Shown here piece by piece: positions 9,621 through 16,991 of a stretch of 37,523 nt of DNA (positions are counted from its first letter, which is position 1; each line of letters begins with the position of its first letter). The stretch is from positions 24,344 through 61,866 of the forward strand of contig NZ_NGFN01000007.1 of assembly GCF_002148965.1 (NCBI RefSeq), in the 5' to 3' direction. The position numbers were made by a program, and so were the translations under genes. Source of the DNA: Streptomyces swartbergensis. Lineage in GTDB: Bacteria; Actinomycetota; Actinomycetes; Streptomycetales; Streptomycetaceae. Below the pieces are notes generated by a model. That model was not told the DNA's origin. It saw only the letters and a program-made list of their open reading frames with translations, and searched no databases.

Positions 9621-9755
9621 GCTCTGCCTCCCTGGAAGTGCCGTACGGGAACCCTGCGAGTATGGGGTTCGCGCAGGGCCAAGGAGCAGGGCCTTGCGGG
9701 GAGTTGGCCGGAGTGCCGTCGTGCGTTCACTTCAGCGGAGCAGGGCACACACGGA

Positions 9756-9783
9756 AAAGCCCGCCCCTGGTGGGACGGGCTTT
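9756..9783 (-). terminator. Intrinsic terminator downstream of the acyl-CoA dehydrogenase operon
   Basis: AAAGCCCG (9756-9763) pairs with CGGGCTTT (9776-9783), and the 12-nt middle (CCCCTGGTGGGA) can extend the stem. On the minus strand the stem ends in CTTTTCC, a short T-run. It therefore ends transcripts coming from 9881-13127 before the PI-PLC-like gene. The A-run on the other side means it could also work in reverse. Confidence 0.8.
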
Positions 9784-9842
9784 CTCCAGCGCGACGAGAC
9801 GTCGACGAGGCGTCAGCGGGATGTCTGTCAGGACCATCGGGT

Positions 9843-9886
9843 GTCCGTCAGGGGTCCGTCAGGCGTCTGCCAGGGGTCTGTCAGGG
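9843..9886. repeat. 11-bp tandem repeat, four units
   Basis: Units GTCYGYCAGGN begin at 9843, 9854, 9865 and 9876, with a detached relative at 9823. The last unit runs into the stop codon (9881-9883) of the acyl-CoA dehydrogenase on the minus strand, so the array lies in its 3' untranslated region. I see no coding use. Confidence 0.85.
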
Positions 9887-10963
9887 GGCCTGGAGGTCGA
9901 CCAGTCCGGCCAGTGCCTCCCGGTGGGCGCCGGCCGTGCCGAAGGCGATCGAGTCGGCCTTCGCGCGCTTCAGGTACAGATGCACCGGGTGCTCCCACGT
10001 CATGCCGATGCCGCCGTGCAGTTGCAGTGCCTCCTCGGCGGCGTGGACGGCCACGGGCGCCGCGTAGGCCTGGGCGACGGTGACCGCCACGTCGGCGTCC
10101 TGGCCGGTCGACAGGGCGTCGGCGGCGTTGCGGGCGGCCGCGCGGAGACCCGCGACCTCCAGCCACAGCTGGGCCAGCCGGTGCTTGAGCGCCTGGAAGC
10201 CGCCGACGGGCCGGTTGAACTGCTTGCGGTCCTTGAGGTAGCGGACGGTCTCCGTCAGCGTCCAGTCGGCCAGTCCGAGCTGTTCGGAGGCGAGCAGCCC
10301 GGCTCCGGCACGCAGGGCCCGGCGGACGGCGGGTTCGGCGTCGCCCAGCAGACGGCCCGGCACCCCGTCGAGGGTGACGGTCGCGAGCGGCCGGGTCAGG
10401 TCCAGGGAGACCTGGGGCGTGACCGTCGCGGCGGTGGCGTCGACCGCGTACAGGCCGCCGTCGTCGGCGGGCACGAGCAGCACGTCGGCGACCGCCGCGT
10501 CCGCGATGCCGGTCAGTTCGCCGTGCAGCAGGCCGCTCTCGTGCTGGACGACCTTGTAGGCGGCGCCCGGTGCGACGTTGAGGGCGACCGCGAGGGCCCC
10601 GATCGACGTCCCGGAGGCGAGCTCGGTGAGCAGGTCGTCGGTCCCGCAGGCCAGCAGCGCCTCGGTGGCGACGACAGCGCTCGTGAGGTACGGGACGGGC
10701 GCGACCGCACGCCCCAACTCCTCCAGCACCACGGCGGCTTCCCGGTGCGTGGCGCCCTGGCCGTCCAGCTCCTCCGGCACGAGCAGGCCCGCGAGGGCCA
10801 TGCCGTCGGTGAGGGCCTTCCACAGCGCCAGGTTGTGCGGGGTGTCCGACTCGATGCGGGCGATGACGCCGGGTGCGTCGCAGTGGTCGGCGAGCAGGTC
10901 CCGGACGGCGGCGCGCAGCGCCTCTTCCTCCTCCGAGTACAACAGGTCGGGTTGTGCGCTCAT
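9881..10963 (-). CDS. Acyl-CoA dehydrogenase-like subunit lacking the FAD-site motif
   Basis: 360 aa, starting at ATG 10963, which overlaps the stop of the preceding acyl-CoA dehydrogenase as ATGA. The ACAD fold is clear: N-terminal EEEEALRAAVRDLL, middle EELGRAVAPVPYL, and C-terminal QFNRPVGGFQALKHRLAQ and LQLHGGIGMTWEHPVHLYLKRAK. The central beta-domain is short and I do not find the S-x-P-x-A-G-S-D flavin segment that its partner has. It resembles the non-flavin-binding half of heteromeric ACADs such as the mycobacterial FadE pairs used on steroid side chains. I infer an alpha2-beta2 complex with the next gene. It is the last gene of the operon. The substrate is unknown, and nearby genes give no pathway beyond acyl-CoA oxidation. 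Confidence 0.9.
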   Translation of the reverse strand: MSAQPDLLYSEEEEALRAAVRDLLADHCDAPGVIARIESDTPHNLALWKALTDGMALAGLLVPEELDGQGATHREAAVVLEELGRAVAPVPYLTSAVVATEALLACGTDDLLTELASGTSIGALAVALNVAPGAAYKVVQHESGLLHGELTGIADAAVADVLLVPADDGGLYAVDATAATVTPQVSLDLTRPLATVTLDGVPGRLLGDAEPAVRRALRAGAGLLASEQLGLADWTLTETVRYLKDRKQFNRPVGGFQALKHRLAQLWLEVAGLRAAARNAADALSTGQDADVAVTVAQAYAAPVAVHAAEEALQLHGGIGMTWEHPVHLYLKRAKADSIAFGTAGAHREALAGLVDLQAP

Positions 10964-12165
10964 CGGGCCAGGTCCTTCCAGGCGACGTCCTTGTCGGTGC
11001 GCGGTTCGGCGGGCAGGCCGAGGACGCGCTCGGCGACGATGTTCAGCAGGACCTCGCTGGTCCCGCCCTCGATGCTGTTGCCCTTGGAGCGCAGGTAGCG
11101 GTAGCCGGCCTCGCGGCCGGTGAAGTCGACCAGCTCCGGGCGGCGCATGGTCCAGTCGTCGTACAACAGGCCCTCCTCGCCGAGGAGTTCCACTTCCAGG
11201 CCGCTGATCTCCTGGTTGAGGCGGGCGAAGGCGAGCTTCATGCCGGCGCCCTCGGGGCCGGGCTGGCCCGCGACGAGCTGCTGGCGCAGCCGCTCGGCGG
11301 TGAGGCGGGAGACCTCGGCGTCCACCCACAGCTTCAGCAGCCGCTGGTGCAGGTCGTGGGTGCGCAGCTCGGGCCGCTCGCGCCAGGTCTTCGCGACCGG
11401 GCCGATCATGCCGCCCTCGCGGGGCAGCCGCATGCCGCCGATGGCCACGCGCTCGTTGTTCAGGGTGGTCTGCGCGACCCGCCAGCCGTCGCCGACCTCG
11501 CCGAGGCGGTGGGAGTCCGGGATGCGGACGTCGGTGAGGAACACCTCGTTGAACTCGGCCTCGCCGGTGATCTGCCGCAGCGGCCGCACCTCGACGCCCG
11601 GGTCGGTCATGTCGCACACGAAGTACGTGATGCCCCGGTGTTTGGGCACGTCCGGGTCGGTGCGGGCGATGAGGATCGCCCAGCGGGCCACATGGGCACT
11701 GGACGTCCAGACCTTCTGCCCGTTGACGACCCATTCGTCGCCCTCACGGACGGCCCGGGTGCCCAGCGCGGCCAGGTCGGATCCGGCACCGGGCTCGCTG
11801 AAGAGCTGGCACCAGACCTCCTCCCCCGTCCACAGCGGCCGCAGGAAGCGCCGCTTCTGCTCCTCGGTGCCGAACTGCAGGATGGTCGGCGCGGCCATCC
11901 CGAGGCCGATGCCGATGCGCCGCGGGTCGTTGCCGGGCGCCCCGGCCGCCTCCAGTTCGGCGTCCACGACGACCTGGAGGGAACGGGGAGCGCCGAGTCC
12001 GCCGAGGCCCTCCGGGTAGTGCACCCAGGCCAGTCCGGCGTCGAAGCGGGCCCGGAGGAAGTCCGGGCGGTCGGTCGAGGCCGGCGGGTGAGCGGCCAGC
12101 AAGTCCTGTGCGCGACGGCGCAGTTCCTCGGCGCTGATCCCACCGCGCTGCTCTCCGCTGGTCAT
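10960..12165 (-). CDS. Acyl-CoA dehydrogenase, flavin-binding subunit
   Basis: 401 aa from ATG 12165, overlapping the stop of the oxidoreductase gene upstream and itself overlapping the next start; both junctions are ATGA. The flavin and substrate segment CQLFSEPGAGSDLAALGTRA is intact, followed by WVVNGQKVWTSSAHVARWAI and, in the C-terminal helical domain, NNERVAIGGM, NQEISGLEVEL and YRYLRSKGNSIEGGTSEV. It oxidises an acyl-CoA to the enoyl-CoA and passes electrons to ETF. With the shorter, motif-poor ACAD downstream it probably forms a heteromer with one flavin site per pair. The N-terminus (EELRRRAQDLLAAHPP) fits the large-pocket ACADs found in steroid and polyketide-like side-chain catabolism. 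The actual substrate is not known. Confidence 0.93.
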   Translation of the reverse strand: MTSGEQRGGISAEELRRRAQDLLAAHPPASTDRPDFLRARFDAGLAWVHYPEGLGGLGAPRSLQVVVDAELEAAGAPGNDPRRIGIGLGMAAPTILQFGTEEQKRRFLRPLWTGEEVWCQLFSEPGAGSDLAALGTRAVREGDEWVVNGQKVWTSSAHVARWAILIARTDPDVPKHRGITYFVCDMTDPGVEVRPLRQITGEAEFNEVFLTDVRIPDSHRLGEVGDGWRVAQTTLNNERVAIGGMRLPREGGMIGPVAKTWRERPELRTHDLHQRLLKLWVDAEVSRLTAERLRQQLVAGQPGPEGAGMKLAFARLNQEISGLEVELLGEEGLLYDDWTMRRPELVDFTGREAGYRYLRSKGNSIEGGTSEVLLNIVAERVLGLPAEPRTDKDVAWKDLAR

Positions 12166-13127
12166 GCTGTCTCCTCCACGACGACGGCGATCCGGCCGGT
12201 GGTCAGGCCGTCCGCGACCTTCTGCACGGCGGTGGCGGCCCCGCCCAGCGGCACGCGCTCGCTCACCAGCGGCTTGATCGCACCCCGGGCGGCCAGCTCG
12301 GTGAGCTGCTCGTGGCAGTGCTGGACGAGCTTCGGGTTCTTGGTGTTGTACAGGCCCCAGTGCAGGCCGAGGATCGAGTAGTTCTTCACCAGGGCATGGT
12401 TCAGCCCCGGGCTGGGGATCGTGCCGCTGGCGAAGCCGACGACGACGATGCGCCCCTCGAAGGCGACGACCTTGGCGGACTGGGCGTAGGCCTCGCCGCC
12501 GACCGGGTCGTAGATCACGTCGGCGCCCCGGCCGCCGGTGGCCTCCTTGACTGCGGCGACGACGTCCTCGGAGCGCCGGTCGATCACGACGTCGCAGCCC
12601 AGCTCGCGGGCGACGGCCGCCTTCCCGGAGCCGCCGACGACACCGATGACGGTGGCGCCGGCGGCCTTCCCGAGCTGCACGGCCGCGCTGCCGACCCCTC
12701 CTGCGGCAGCGTGGACGAGCAGGGTCTCGCCGGCCTCCAGACCGGCCCGGCGGTGCAGACCGAACCAGCCCGTCTGGTAGCCGATGTGCAGGGCCGCGGC
12801 CTCCGCGTCGTCCAGGGCGCCCGGCGCGGGCAGCAGGGCGGCGGAGTCCGCGACGGCGTACTCGGCGAAGCCGCCGTACGGCAGCGCGGGGTTGGCGATC
12901 ACCCGGCGGCCGTCCTCGGTCTCGCCGCAGATCTCCACGCCCGGGGTGAAGGGCAGCGGCGGCCTGACCTGGTACTGGCCCCGGCACAGCAGGGCGTCGG
13001 GGAAGTTGATGTTCGCGGCGCGCACCTTCAGCAGGACCTGGCCGTCGCCGGGCGTGGGCGCTTCCACCTCCTCCAGCCGCATCACCTCACCCGGCTCACC
13101 GTTCTCGTGCACTTGCCATGCCTGCAT
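12162..13127 (-). CDS. Zinc-free quinone oxidoreductase-type MDR enzyme
   Basis: A 321-aa medium-chain dehydrogenase/reductase of the quinone oxidoreductase type, NAD(P)H-dependent and acting on enones, quinones or enoyl-CoA-like substrates. ATG 13127 has GGAGG 6-7 nt upstream. Features in order: N-terminal GroES-like domain with AANINFPDALLCRGQYQ and LPFTPGVEICG, no catalytic-zinc Cys/His set, and the Rossmann motif VHAAAGGVGSAAVQLGKAAGATVIGVVG (about 143-170). GADVIYDPVGG and YSILGLHWG follow. It is the first gene of a three-gene operon with two acyl-CoA dehydrogenases, so it probably reduces or recycles an unsaturated acyl-CoA intermediate. Its promoter region has the AAGCGGTCGCTT palindrome. 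Confidence 0.92.
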   Translation of the reverse strand: MQAWQVHENGEPGEVMRLEEVEAPTPGDGQVLLKVRAANINFPDALLCRGQYQVRPPLPFTPGVEICGETEDGRRVIANPALPYGGFAEYAVADSAALLPAPGALDDAEAAALHIGYQTGWFGLHRRAGLEAGETLLVHAAAGGVGSAAVQLGKAAGATVIGVVGGSGKAAVARELGCDVVIDRRSEDVVAAVKEATGGRGADVIYDPVGGEAYAQSAKVVAFEGRIVVVGFASGTIPSPGLNHALVKNYSILGLHWGLYNTKNPKLVQHCHEQLTELAARGAIKPLVSERVPLGGAATAVQKVADGLTTGRIAVVVEETA

Positions 13128-13181
13128 GCGGGGCCTCCACGGGACTGCGTCGACTGCGTCGTCTGACCGGGGTCGCATACT

Positions 13182-13193
13182 AAGCGGTCGCTT
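13182..13193. promoter_or_regulatory. Palindromic operator upstream of the acyl-CoA operon
   Basis: AAGCGGTCGCTT (AAGCG-GT-CGCTT) lies 55-66 bp upstream of the quinone oxidoreductase start, preceded by ATACT. Sites of this shape are typical of TetR-family repressors of acyl-CoA metabolism in actinobacteria. No TetR gene adjoins this operon, so the regulator may be encoded elsewhere. The palindrome is seen; the regulator is inferred. Confidence 0.6.
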
Positions 13194-13248
13194 GCAGATC
13201 AGGGAACAGTCTCCGGGGGACGAGTGCCGCCGAGAGGTATCTCGTACG

Positions 13249-13821
13249 TCACGATCGCTTGGGCCGCGCCCGCACGTGCATCCGCTCCCCCTGCGGCCCG
13301 AACAGGCTGAGGAACTCCACGGGCCCCTCCCCCGTGGACCCGAACCAGTGCGGCACCCGGGTGTCGAACTCCGCGGCCTCCCCCGCCGCGAGCACCACGT
13401 CGTGCTCGCCCAGCACCAGGCGCAGCTTCCCGGACAGCACGTACAACCACTCGTAGCCCTCGTGGGTGCGCGGGTCCGGCTCCTGTCTGCGCTGGGGTTC
13501 CAGCACCTTGTAGGCCTGGAGGCCGCCGGGCTGGCGGGTGAGCGGCCAGTGGGTGCGGCCGAACATCTCGATCGGCTTCGACCGCACCCGCGGGTCACCG
13601 GCCGACGGGGTTCCGACCAGCTCGTCCAGGGCCACCTGGTGCGCCCGGGCGATCGGCAGCAGCAGCTCCAGGCTGGGTTTGCGCAGGCCGGACTCCAGTC
13701 GCGACAGGGTGCTGACGGAGATGCCGGTGGTCTCGGAGAGCGCCGCCAGGGTCACCTCCCGCTCCTTGCGCATCTGCCGCAGCCGGGGGCCGACGCCCGC
13801 GAGTACCTCGTCCGTAGTCAT
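13249..13821 (-). CDS. XRE-family regulator with C-terminal cupin domain
   Basis: 190 aa from ATG 13821. Residues about 9-65 form an XRE-type helix-turn-helix (LRQMRKEREVTLAALSETTG, then ISVSTLSRLESGLRKPSLE). After a linker, a small cupin_2 barrel runs from about 105 to 180 (EPDPRTHEGYEWLYVLSGKL, VVLAAGEAAEFDTRVPHWFG). Proteins of this architecture bind a small ligand in the cupin and usually control a neighbouring gene. Here the neighbour is the divergent flavoprotein at 13900, and the 78-bp gap between the two starts holds a perfect CAAACGCGTTTG palindrome. Autoregulation and control of the flavoprotein are the simplest reading. Confidence 0.92.
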   Translation of the reverse strand: MTTDEVLAGVGPRLRQMRKEREVTLAALSETTGISVSTLSRLESGLRKPSLELLLPIARAHQVALDELVGTPSAGDPRVRSKPIEMFGRTHWPLTRQPGGLQAYKVLEPQRRQEPDPRTHEGYEWLYVLSGKLRLVLGEHDVVLAAGEAAEFDTRVPHWFGSTGEGPVEFLSLFGPQGERMHVRARPKRS

Positions 13822-13840
13822 GGTCGTATTGCAGATTCGG

Positions 13841-13852
13841 CAAACGCGTTTG
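13841..13852. promoter_or_regulatory. Operator palindrome between the XRE-cupin and flavoprotein genes
   Basis: CAAACGCGTTTG is a perfect 12-bp palindrome, extended to 16 bp with one mismatched pair. It sits in the centre of the divergent 78-bp promoter region, 20 bp from the regulator start and 48 bp from the flavoprotein start. It is a strong candidate for the binding site of the adjacent XRE-cupin protein. Confidence 0.7.
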
Positions 13853-13899
13853 TCAATACCGTGGCACCGGGGCGACTCTCGGCGGTGGAGGTGGTCACC

Positions 13900-14829
13900 A
13901 TGACCGAGAAGTACGCAGTGGTCGTCATCGGCGGGGGTGCGGCGGGGCTGTCCGCGGCGCTGGTGCTGGGCCGCGCCCGGCACCACACGCTGGTCGTCGA
14001 CGCGGGTGAGCCGCGCAACGCGCCCGCCGCGCACATGCAGGGCTATCTGTCGCGGGACGGGATGCCGCCCGCCGAGTTCCTCGCTGTCGGCCGGGAGGAG
14101 ATCGCGCGCTACGGGGTGGAGCTCGTGCGGGACCGGGTGGTGGAGGTGGAGAAGGGCGAGGACTTCGCCGTGGTGCTGGCCGGCGGGCGGACCGTGCGGG
14201 CCCGGCGGCTGGTGATCGCGACCGGGCTGAAGGACGAGCTGCCGGCGGTTCCCGGTGTCGCCGAGCGGTTCGGCCGGGACGTACTGCACTGCCCGTTCTG
14301 CCACGGCTGGGAGGTGCGCGACCAGCCGTTCGGGGTGCTGGCGTCGAGCCCGGCGAGCGTGCACCAGGCGCTGATCGTGTCCCAGTGGTCGAAGGACGTG
14401 CGGTTCTTCCTGCACACGGTCGCCGAGGAGGAGCTGTCCGACCAGGACCTGCGCCGGCTCGCCGCGGCCGGGGTGGACGTGGTGCCCGGCGAGGTCGCGG
14501 GGCTGGTGGTCGAGGACGACCGGCTCACCGGCGTCCGGCTCGCCGACGGTACGGCGCACGCCCGCTCCGTGCTGTTCGTCGGTCCGCGCCCCGTCCCGCA
14601 GACCGGCCTGCTGGAGCGGCTGGGCGCCGAGCTGCACGAGACGCCCTTCGGCGCCTACCCTGTCGTCGACCCGACCGGGCTGACGACCGTCCCGGGCGTG
14701 TGGGCCGCGGGCAACGCGATCGGCTTCGCCGAGCAGGTCGTGCACGCGGCGAGCGGCGGGTACCGAGCGGCGTCCGCGATCGTCGGGGACCTGCTGATGA
14801 CCGACCTCGACGCGGCCACCCAGGAGTAG
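13900..14829 (+). CDS. Thioredoxin-reductase-like FAD oxidoreductase with CxxC
   Basis: 309 aa, from ATG 13900 behind GGAGG. It has the FAD-binding GGGAAGLSAALVLGRAR near the N-terminus and the second FAD motif VPGVWAAGNAIGFAEQVVHAA at the C-terminus. The redox pair is CPFC in HCPFCHGWEV (about residues 130-136). This spacing and context differ from CATC in true thioredoxin reductases and resemble the TrxR-like dithiol oxidases and related flavoproteins (GliT/HlmI type). The canonical NADPH Rossmann motif GGGDSA is replaced by a much weaker stretch (VLASSPASVHQA), so NADPH use is uncertain. It is divergent from an XRE-cupin regulator that probably controls it. The natural substrate is unknown. 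Confidence 0.9.
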   Translation: MTEKYAVVVIGGGAAGLSAALVLGRARHHTLVVDAGEPRNAPAAHMQGYLSRDGMPPAEFLAVGREEIARYGVELVRDRVVEVEKGEDFAVVLAGGRTVRARRLVIATGLKDELPAVPGVAERFGRDVLHCPFCHGWEVRDQPFGVLASSPASVHQALIVSQWSKDVRFFLHTVAEEELSDQDLRRLAAAGVDVVPGEVAGLVVEDDRLTGVRLADGTAHARSVLFVGPRPVPQTGLLERLGAELHETPFGAYPVVDPTGLTTVPGVWAAGNAIGFAEQVVHAASGGYRAASAIVGDLLMTDLDAATQE

Positions 14830-14833
14830 AGAT

Positions 14834-14857
14834 GCCGCCTGGACGATCGTCGGCGGC
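14834..14857 (+). terminator. Inverted repeat after the flavoprotein gene
   Basis: GCCGCC (14834-14839) and GGCGGC (14852-14857) flank the palindrome GACGATCGTC (14842-14851), giving an almost continuous 24-bp hairpin a few bases after the stop. No T-run follows. It is a probable terminator or 3'-end stabiliser. Confidence 0.5.
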
Positions 14858-14922
14858 CTGACGGCGGACCGCGACCCCGCCGTCCGGGTGTAGAGGCGGC
14901 CCCTCCGGTGCACCATGGCTGC

Positions 14923-16461
14923 ATGCTGTTGCACCGGCTGGCCCGAGTGTCCCAGGAGGTCGCCGCCACCTCGGCGCGGTCCCGGAAGACGGCTCTGCTC
15001 GCGGAGCTCTTCCGGGACGCGGAGGCGGAGGACGTGCCGATCGTCATCCCGTATCTGGCGGGCCGGCTGCCGCAGGGCCGGATCGGCGTCGGCTGGAAGG
15101 TCCTGAGCCGCCCGGTCGCCCCCGCCGCCGAGCCGGGCCTGACCGTGCGGGAGGTGGACGCCCGGCTGTCGGAGCTGGCCGAGGTGTCCGGCCCCGGCTC
15201 CCAGGCGGAACGGGCCCGGCTGGTCGGGGAGTTGATGGGCGCGGCCACCGAGGAAGAGCAGCGGTTCCTGATCGGGCTGCTCACCGGCGAGGTGCGGCAG
15301 GGCGCGCTGGACGCGGTCGCCGTCGAGGGACTGGCCCAGGCGACCGGGGCGGCCCCGGCGGACGTACGGCGGGCCGTGATGCTCGCCGGCTCCCTCCAGA
15401 CGGTGGCCGAAGCGCTGCTCGCGGAGGGCCCCGCCGCCCTGGACCGCTTCCGCCTCACCGTCGGTCGCCCGGTCTGGCCCATGCTGGCGCACAGCGCCTC
15501 CTCGGTCGCCGAGGCGGTGGACAAGCTCGGCGCCTGCGCGGTCGAGGAGAAGCTGGACGGCATCCGCGTCCAGGTGCACCGGGACGGCGACACAGTACGG
15601 CTCTACACCCGCACCCTCGACGACATCACCGACCGCCTGCCCGAAGTGACGGCCGCCGCGCTGGAGTTGCGGGGCGAGCGGTTCATCCTGGACGGCGAGG
15701 TGATCTCGTTCGACGAGGGCGGCCGCCCCCGTTCGTTCCAGGAGACCGCCGGCCGCGTCGGCTCGCGCACGGACGTGGCGACGGCCGCACGCGCGGTGCC
15801 GGTCTCCCCCGTCTTCTTCGACGCGCTCTCCGTCGACGGCCACGACCTGCTCGACCTGCCGTTCGCCGAGCGGCACGCCGAGCTGGCCCGGCTGGTCCCC
15901 GAGCCGATGCGGGTGCGCCGCACCACGGTGTCCGGCCCGGACGACCTGGGCACGGCGGAGGAGTTCCTCGCCGAGACGCTGAAGCGCGGCCACGAGGGCG
16001 TCGTCGCCAAGGCGCTGGACGCCCCCTACAGCGCGGGCCGGCGCGGCGCGTCCTGGCTCAAGGTCAAGCCCGTCCACACCCTCGACCTGGTCGTCCTGGC
16101 CGCCGAGTGGGGCCACGGCCGCCGCACCGGCAAGCTCTCCAACCTCCACCTGGGCGCCCTCACCGCCGACGGCGGCCTCGCCATGCTGGGCAAGACCTTC
16201 AAGGGCATGACCGACGCGATGCTGACCTGGCAGACCGAACGGCTCCAGCAGCTCGCCGTCGACGACAACGGCCACGTCGTGACCGTACGCCCGGAACTCG
16301 TCGTCGAGATCGCCTACGACGGCCTCCAGCGCTCCACCCGCTACCCGGCCGGCGTCACCCTGCGCTTCGCCCGCGTGGTCCGCTACCGGGAGGACAAGCG
16401 CCCCGAGGACGCCGACACGGTGGAGGCGCTGCTGGCCGCGCATCCGGAGGTGAGCCCGTGA
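14923..16461 (+). CDS. ATP-dependent DNA ligase
   Basis: A 512-aa ATP-dependent ligase that seals nicks in DNA, of the LigB/LigC kind accessory to the essential NAD-dependent LigA. The N-terminal helical DNA-binding domain spans about 1-180 ([16 protein letters not shown]). Motif I EEKLDGIR holds the adenylated Lys near 210. Other motifs visible are ILDGEVI (III region), [22 protein letters not shown] (IV) and SWLKVKPV (V), and an OB domain follows. I prefer ATG 14923 over one 15 nt upstream; neither has a good Shine-Dalgarno. The stop overlaps the GTG of a Nudix hydrolase by GTGA, so the two are translated together. No Ku, primase or LigD-like nuclease adjoins it, so it is not a LigD cluster. 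Confidence 0.95.
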   Translation: MLLHRLARVSQEVAATSARSRKTALLAELFRDAEAEDVPIVIPYLAGRLPQGRIGVGWKVLSRPVAPAAEPGLTVREVDARLSELAEVSGPGSQAERARLVGELMGAATEEEQRFLIGLLTGEVRQGALDAVAVEGLAQATGAAPADVRRAVMLAGSLQTVAEALLAEGPAALDRFRLTVGRPVWPMLAHSASSVAEAVDKLGACAVEEKLDGIRVQVHRDGDTVRLYTRTLDDITDRLPEVTAAALELRGERFILDGEVISFDEGGRPRSFQETAGRVGSRTDVATAARAVPVSPVFFDALSVDGHDLLDLPFAERHAELARLVPEPMRVRRTTVSGPDDLGTAEEFLAETLKRGHEGVVAKALDAPYSAGRRGASWLKVKPVHTLDLVVLAAEWGHGRRTGKLSNLHLGALTADGGLAMLGKTFKGMTDAMLTWQTERLQQLAVDDNGHVVTVRPELVVEIAYDGLQRSTRYPAGVTLRFARVVRYREDKRPEDADTVEALLAAHPEVSP

Positions 16462-16916
16462 AGCGCAGTGCCGGCCTGCTGCTCTTCCACCACACCGACA
16501 ACGGCCTCGAAGTACTGCTCGGCCACATGGGCGGCCCGTTCTTCGCCCGGCGCGACGCCGGGGCGTGGACCATCCCCAAGGGCGAGTACGAACCCGACGA
16601 GTCCGCCTGGGCGGCAGCCCGCCGCGAGTTCGAGGAGGAACTGGGGCTACCCCCGCCCGACAGGGAGGCCGTCACCCTCGGCGAGGTCCGGCAGACAGGC
16701 GGCAAGATCGTCACGGCCTGGGCGATCGAGGCGGACCTCGACCCGGCGACGATCGCGCCCGGCACGTTCCGGATGGAGTGGCCGCCGAGGTCGGGCCGGC
16801 TCCAGGAGTTCCCCGAGCTGGACCGGGTGGCGTGGTTCGGGCTCGACCGGGCCCGTGCGGTGATCGTCAAGGCGCAGGCGGCGTTTCTCGACCGCCTGGC
16901 GGAGCACTCGCCCTGA
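16458..16916 (+). CDS. Nudix hydrolase coupled to the DNA ligase (COG4119-like)
   Basis: 152 aa from GTG 16458, overlapping the ligase stop as GTGA, with GGAGG at the end of the ligase serving as Shine-Dalgarno. The product begins [15 protein letters not shown]. It has a complete Nudix box from GEYEPDES through [10 protein letters not shown] (about residues 41-63), preceded by WTIPKG. It resembles the predicted NTP pyrophosphohydrolase group COG4119. A role in cleaning the nucleotide pool, or removing diadenosine or adenylated by-products near the ligase, is suggested by coupling but not shown. Confidence 0.93.
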   Translation: MKRSAGLLLFHHTDNGLEVLLGHMGGPFFARRDAGAWTIPKGEYEPDESAWAAARREFEEELGLPPPDREAVTLGEVRQTGGKIVTAWAIEADLDPATIAPGTFRMEWPPRSGRLQEFPELDRVAWFGLDRARAVIVKAQAAFLDRLAEHSP

Positions 16917-16991
16917 GGAGACGCTCCCGCGTTGCGGTCCGCTCCGCCGCGCGGGAAGGTCGGACTAAGCCCGCTCCGAGGGAGGTCAGCC

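Noticed and set aside
12784-14829. 681-codon plus-strand ORF as a fusion protein
   Set aside because: Only the segment from ATG 13900 matches a known family; the upstream part is antisense to the oxidoreductase and XRE genes.
13249-16443. 1064-codon minus-strand ORF
   Set aside because: Only its last 190 codons are the real XRE-cupin gene; the rest is antisense to the flavoprotein and DNA ligase.
14923-16916. NHEJ (LigD/Ku) locus
   Set aside because: No Ku, polymerase or phosphoesterase domain is present; the ligase has the stand-alone architecture.
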